Part shown: piece by piece, positions 63,045 to 64,000 of the stretch | Position numbering within the stretch: the stretch's first letter is position 1 | Layout: each line of letters opens with the position of its first letter | NCBI GenBank assembly: GCA_014190355.1 | Contig: BJGH01000004.1 | Coordinates: forward strand, 1 to 64,000 | Origin: Alphaproteobacteria bacterium | Lineage (GTDB): Bacteria > Pseudomonadota > Alphaproteobacteria > Rickettsiales > UBA1997 | Direction of reading: 5' to 3' | DNA length: 64,000 nt | Program-made: the position numbers and the translations under genes | Notes under the pieces: model-generated | What the model was told of the DNA's origin: nothing | The model's input: only the letters and a program-made list of their open reading frames with translations | Database searches by the model: none

Positions 63045-64000
63045 ATGACAAGCGAAAAATCAACCAAACCATTTTTAAAAAATATTCGTAACTTCTCAAT
63101 TGTTGCTCATATTGATCATGGTAAATCAACTTTATCAGATCGACTAATTCAAGAATGCGGAGCAATTGAAGCACGAGAGATGACTAATCAAATTCTTGAT
63201 TCAATGGATATTGAAAAAGAACGCGGAATTACCATCAAAGCCCAAACTGTTCGTCTTAACTATAAAGCTGATGATGGCCAAGAATATATGCTTAATTTGA
63301 TGGATACTCCAGGACATGTTGATTTTGGTTATGAAGTTAGTCGATGTTTATCAGCTTGCGAAGGCTCAATTTTAGTGGTTGATTCAACTCAAGGTGTTGA
63401 AGCACAAACTTTAGCTAATGTTTATCAAGCAATCGAAAATAATCATGAGATAGTTTGTGTTCTAAACAAAATTGATTTACCGGCTAGTGATCCAAAAAAA
63501 GTCCAAACACAAATTGAAGAAGTTATTGGCATTGATGCCAGCGAAGCAATTTTAGTTTCTGCCAAAACTGGTGTTGGTATTCATGATACTTTAGAAGCAA
63601 TTGTCAAAAAACTCCCAGCTCCTCGGGGAGACAGTGAGGGCGAACTAAAAGCCCTGCTAATTGATAGCTGGTACGATCAATACTTAGGAGTAATTGTCTT
63701 GGCAAGGATTATTGATGGCAGTTTAAAGAAAGGACAAAAAATTAAAATGCTTGCAACCAATGCTACATATCAAATTGATTCAGTAGGATTTTTTACTCCT
63801 AAAAAAATTTTTTGTGATGAACTAAAAGCTGGTGAAGTTGGATTTATTAACGCTCAAATTAAGCAAGTAAGCGATTGTAAGGTTGGTGATACGATAGTTT
63901 TGGCCAACAACGATTCGGCTTTTGCATTACCAGGATTTAAACAAAACAAACCTGTGGTATTTTGTGGAATTTATCCAATTGATGCTTCGGATTTTGAAAA
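63045..64000 (+). CDS. lepA: elongation factor 4 (LepA), partial at window edge
   Basis: About 318 N-terminal residues are present, starting [20 protein letters not shown]. The GTPase motifs are [15 protein letters not shown] (G1), [11 protein letters not shown] (switch I), [14 protein letters not shown] (G3) and [14 protein letters not shown] (G4), followed by the beginning of domain II. LepA is a translational GTPase that binds ribosomes and influences back-translocation and subunit assembly. The rest of the gene lies beyond the window. Confidence 0.97.
   Translation, partial: MTSEKSTKPFLKNIRNFSIVAHIDHGKSTLSDRLIQECGAIEAREMTNQILDSMDIEKERGITIKAQTVRLNYKADDGQEYMLNLMDTPGHVDFGYEVSRCLSACEGSILVVDSTQGVEAQTLANVYQAIENNHEIVCVLNKIDLPASDPKKVQTQIEEVIGIDASEAILVSAKTGVGIHDTLEAIVKKLPAPRGDSEGELKALLIDSWYDQYLGVIVLARIIDGSLKKGQKIKMLATNATYQIDSVGFFTPKKIFCDELKAGEVGFINAQIKQVSDCKVGDTIVLANNDSAFALPGFKQNKPVVFCGIYPIDASDFE

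Overview
The window is a strongly AT-rich (roughly 30 % G+C by eye), gene-dense bacterial chromosome segment. An alphaproteobacterium, most likely Rickettsiales-like, is suggested by several features: an NDUFS6-type CHCC zinc-finger protein, a CobS-type AAA+ ATPase, a magnesium-type HemB lacking the zinc cysteines, a membrane-anchored retropepsin resembling Rickettsia APRc, a large ankyrin-like protein and a giant two-partner-secretion adhesin. trpC, hisC, dapE, nadA, a cysteine synthase, queH and an FTR1 iron permease mean it is less reduced than Rickettsia itself. The genus cannot be fixed from this window.

Layout. 1-2.2 kb: leftward operon CHCC protein-purA-glycosyltransferase (cut by the edge). 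2.6-6 kb: dsbD-type reductase and gatA. 6-10.2 kb: leftward 639-aa membrane protein and thrS. 10.5-12.8 kb: prepilin-like protein with a lectin-like tail, and a Bcr/CflA exporter. 13-20.6 kb: hemW, FTR1 permease, a hypothetical, hemB, then trpC-der-cobS. 20.5-25.3 kb: leftward nhaA, a Gln-rich hexapeptide-repeat protein, gcvH, gcvT, secG. 25.5-29.3 kb: a glycerol-1-phosphate dehydrogenase homologue, a parvulin lipoprotein, a small lipoprotein, mutM. 29.3-33 kb: a 173-bp MITE, queH, tRNA-Gly, a BON lipoprotein and mtaB. 33-33.75 kb: a tandem palindrome/G-run repeat array. 33.75-36.5 kb: nadA, trpS (leftward) and rnpB. 36.5-47.6 kb: a truncated alaS fragment, a 926-aa ankyrin-like protein and a 2432-aa TpsA/CdiA-like protein, the clearest accessory region. 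47.9-49.6 kb: pgpA, the second MITE and a decayed paralogue of the prepilin-like gene. 49.6-64 kb: secF, rpsT, serS, dapE, retropepsin, hisC, EamA transporter, glmM, an RNA uracil methyltransferase, a cysteine synthase, a transglutaminase-like protein, hisS and the start of lepA.

Most genes are housekeeping: seven translation genes with intact reading frames (thrS, trpS, serS, hisS, gatA, rpsT, lepA), envelope biogenesis (secG, secF, glmM, pgpA, DsbD), tRNA modification (queH, mtaB), and haem and iron (hemB, hemW, FTR1). The most interesting structure is non-coding. Two 173-bp hairpin elements lie in opposite orientation 19 kb apart, and the same end of each supplies an outward promoter to the next gene (queH, pgpA). 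A 259-bp perfect tandem duplication of terminator-like palindromes and G-runs lies between mtaB and nadA and is accompanied by a decayed duplicate of the nadA 3' end. The best candidate for an undescribed effector system is the giant TpsA protein, whose last ~200 residues follow a degenerate VENN-like motif as CdiA toxin domains do, yet no immunity or TpsB gene is present in the window.
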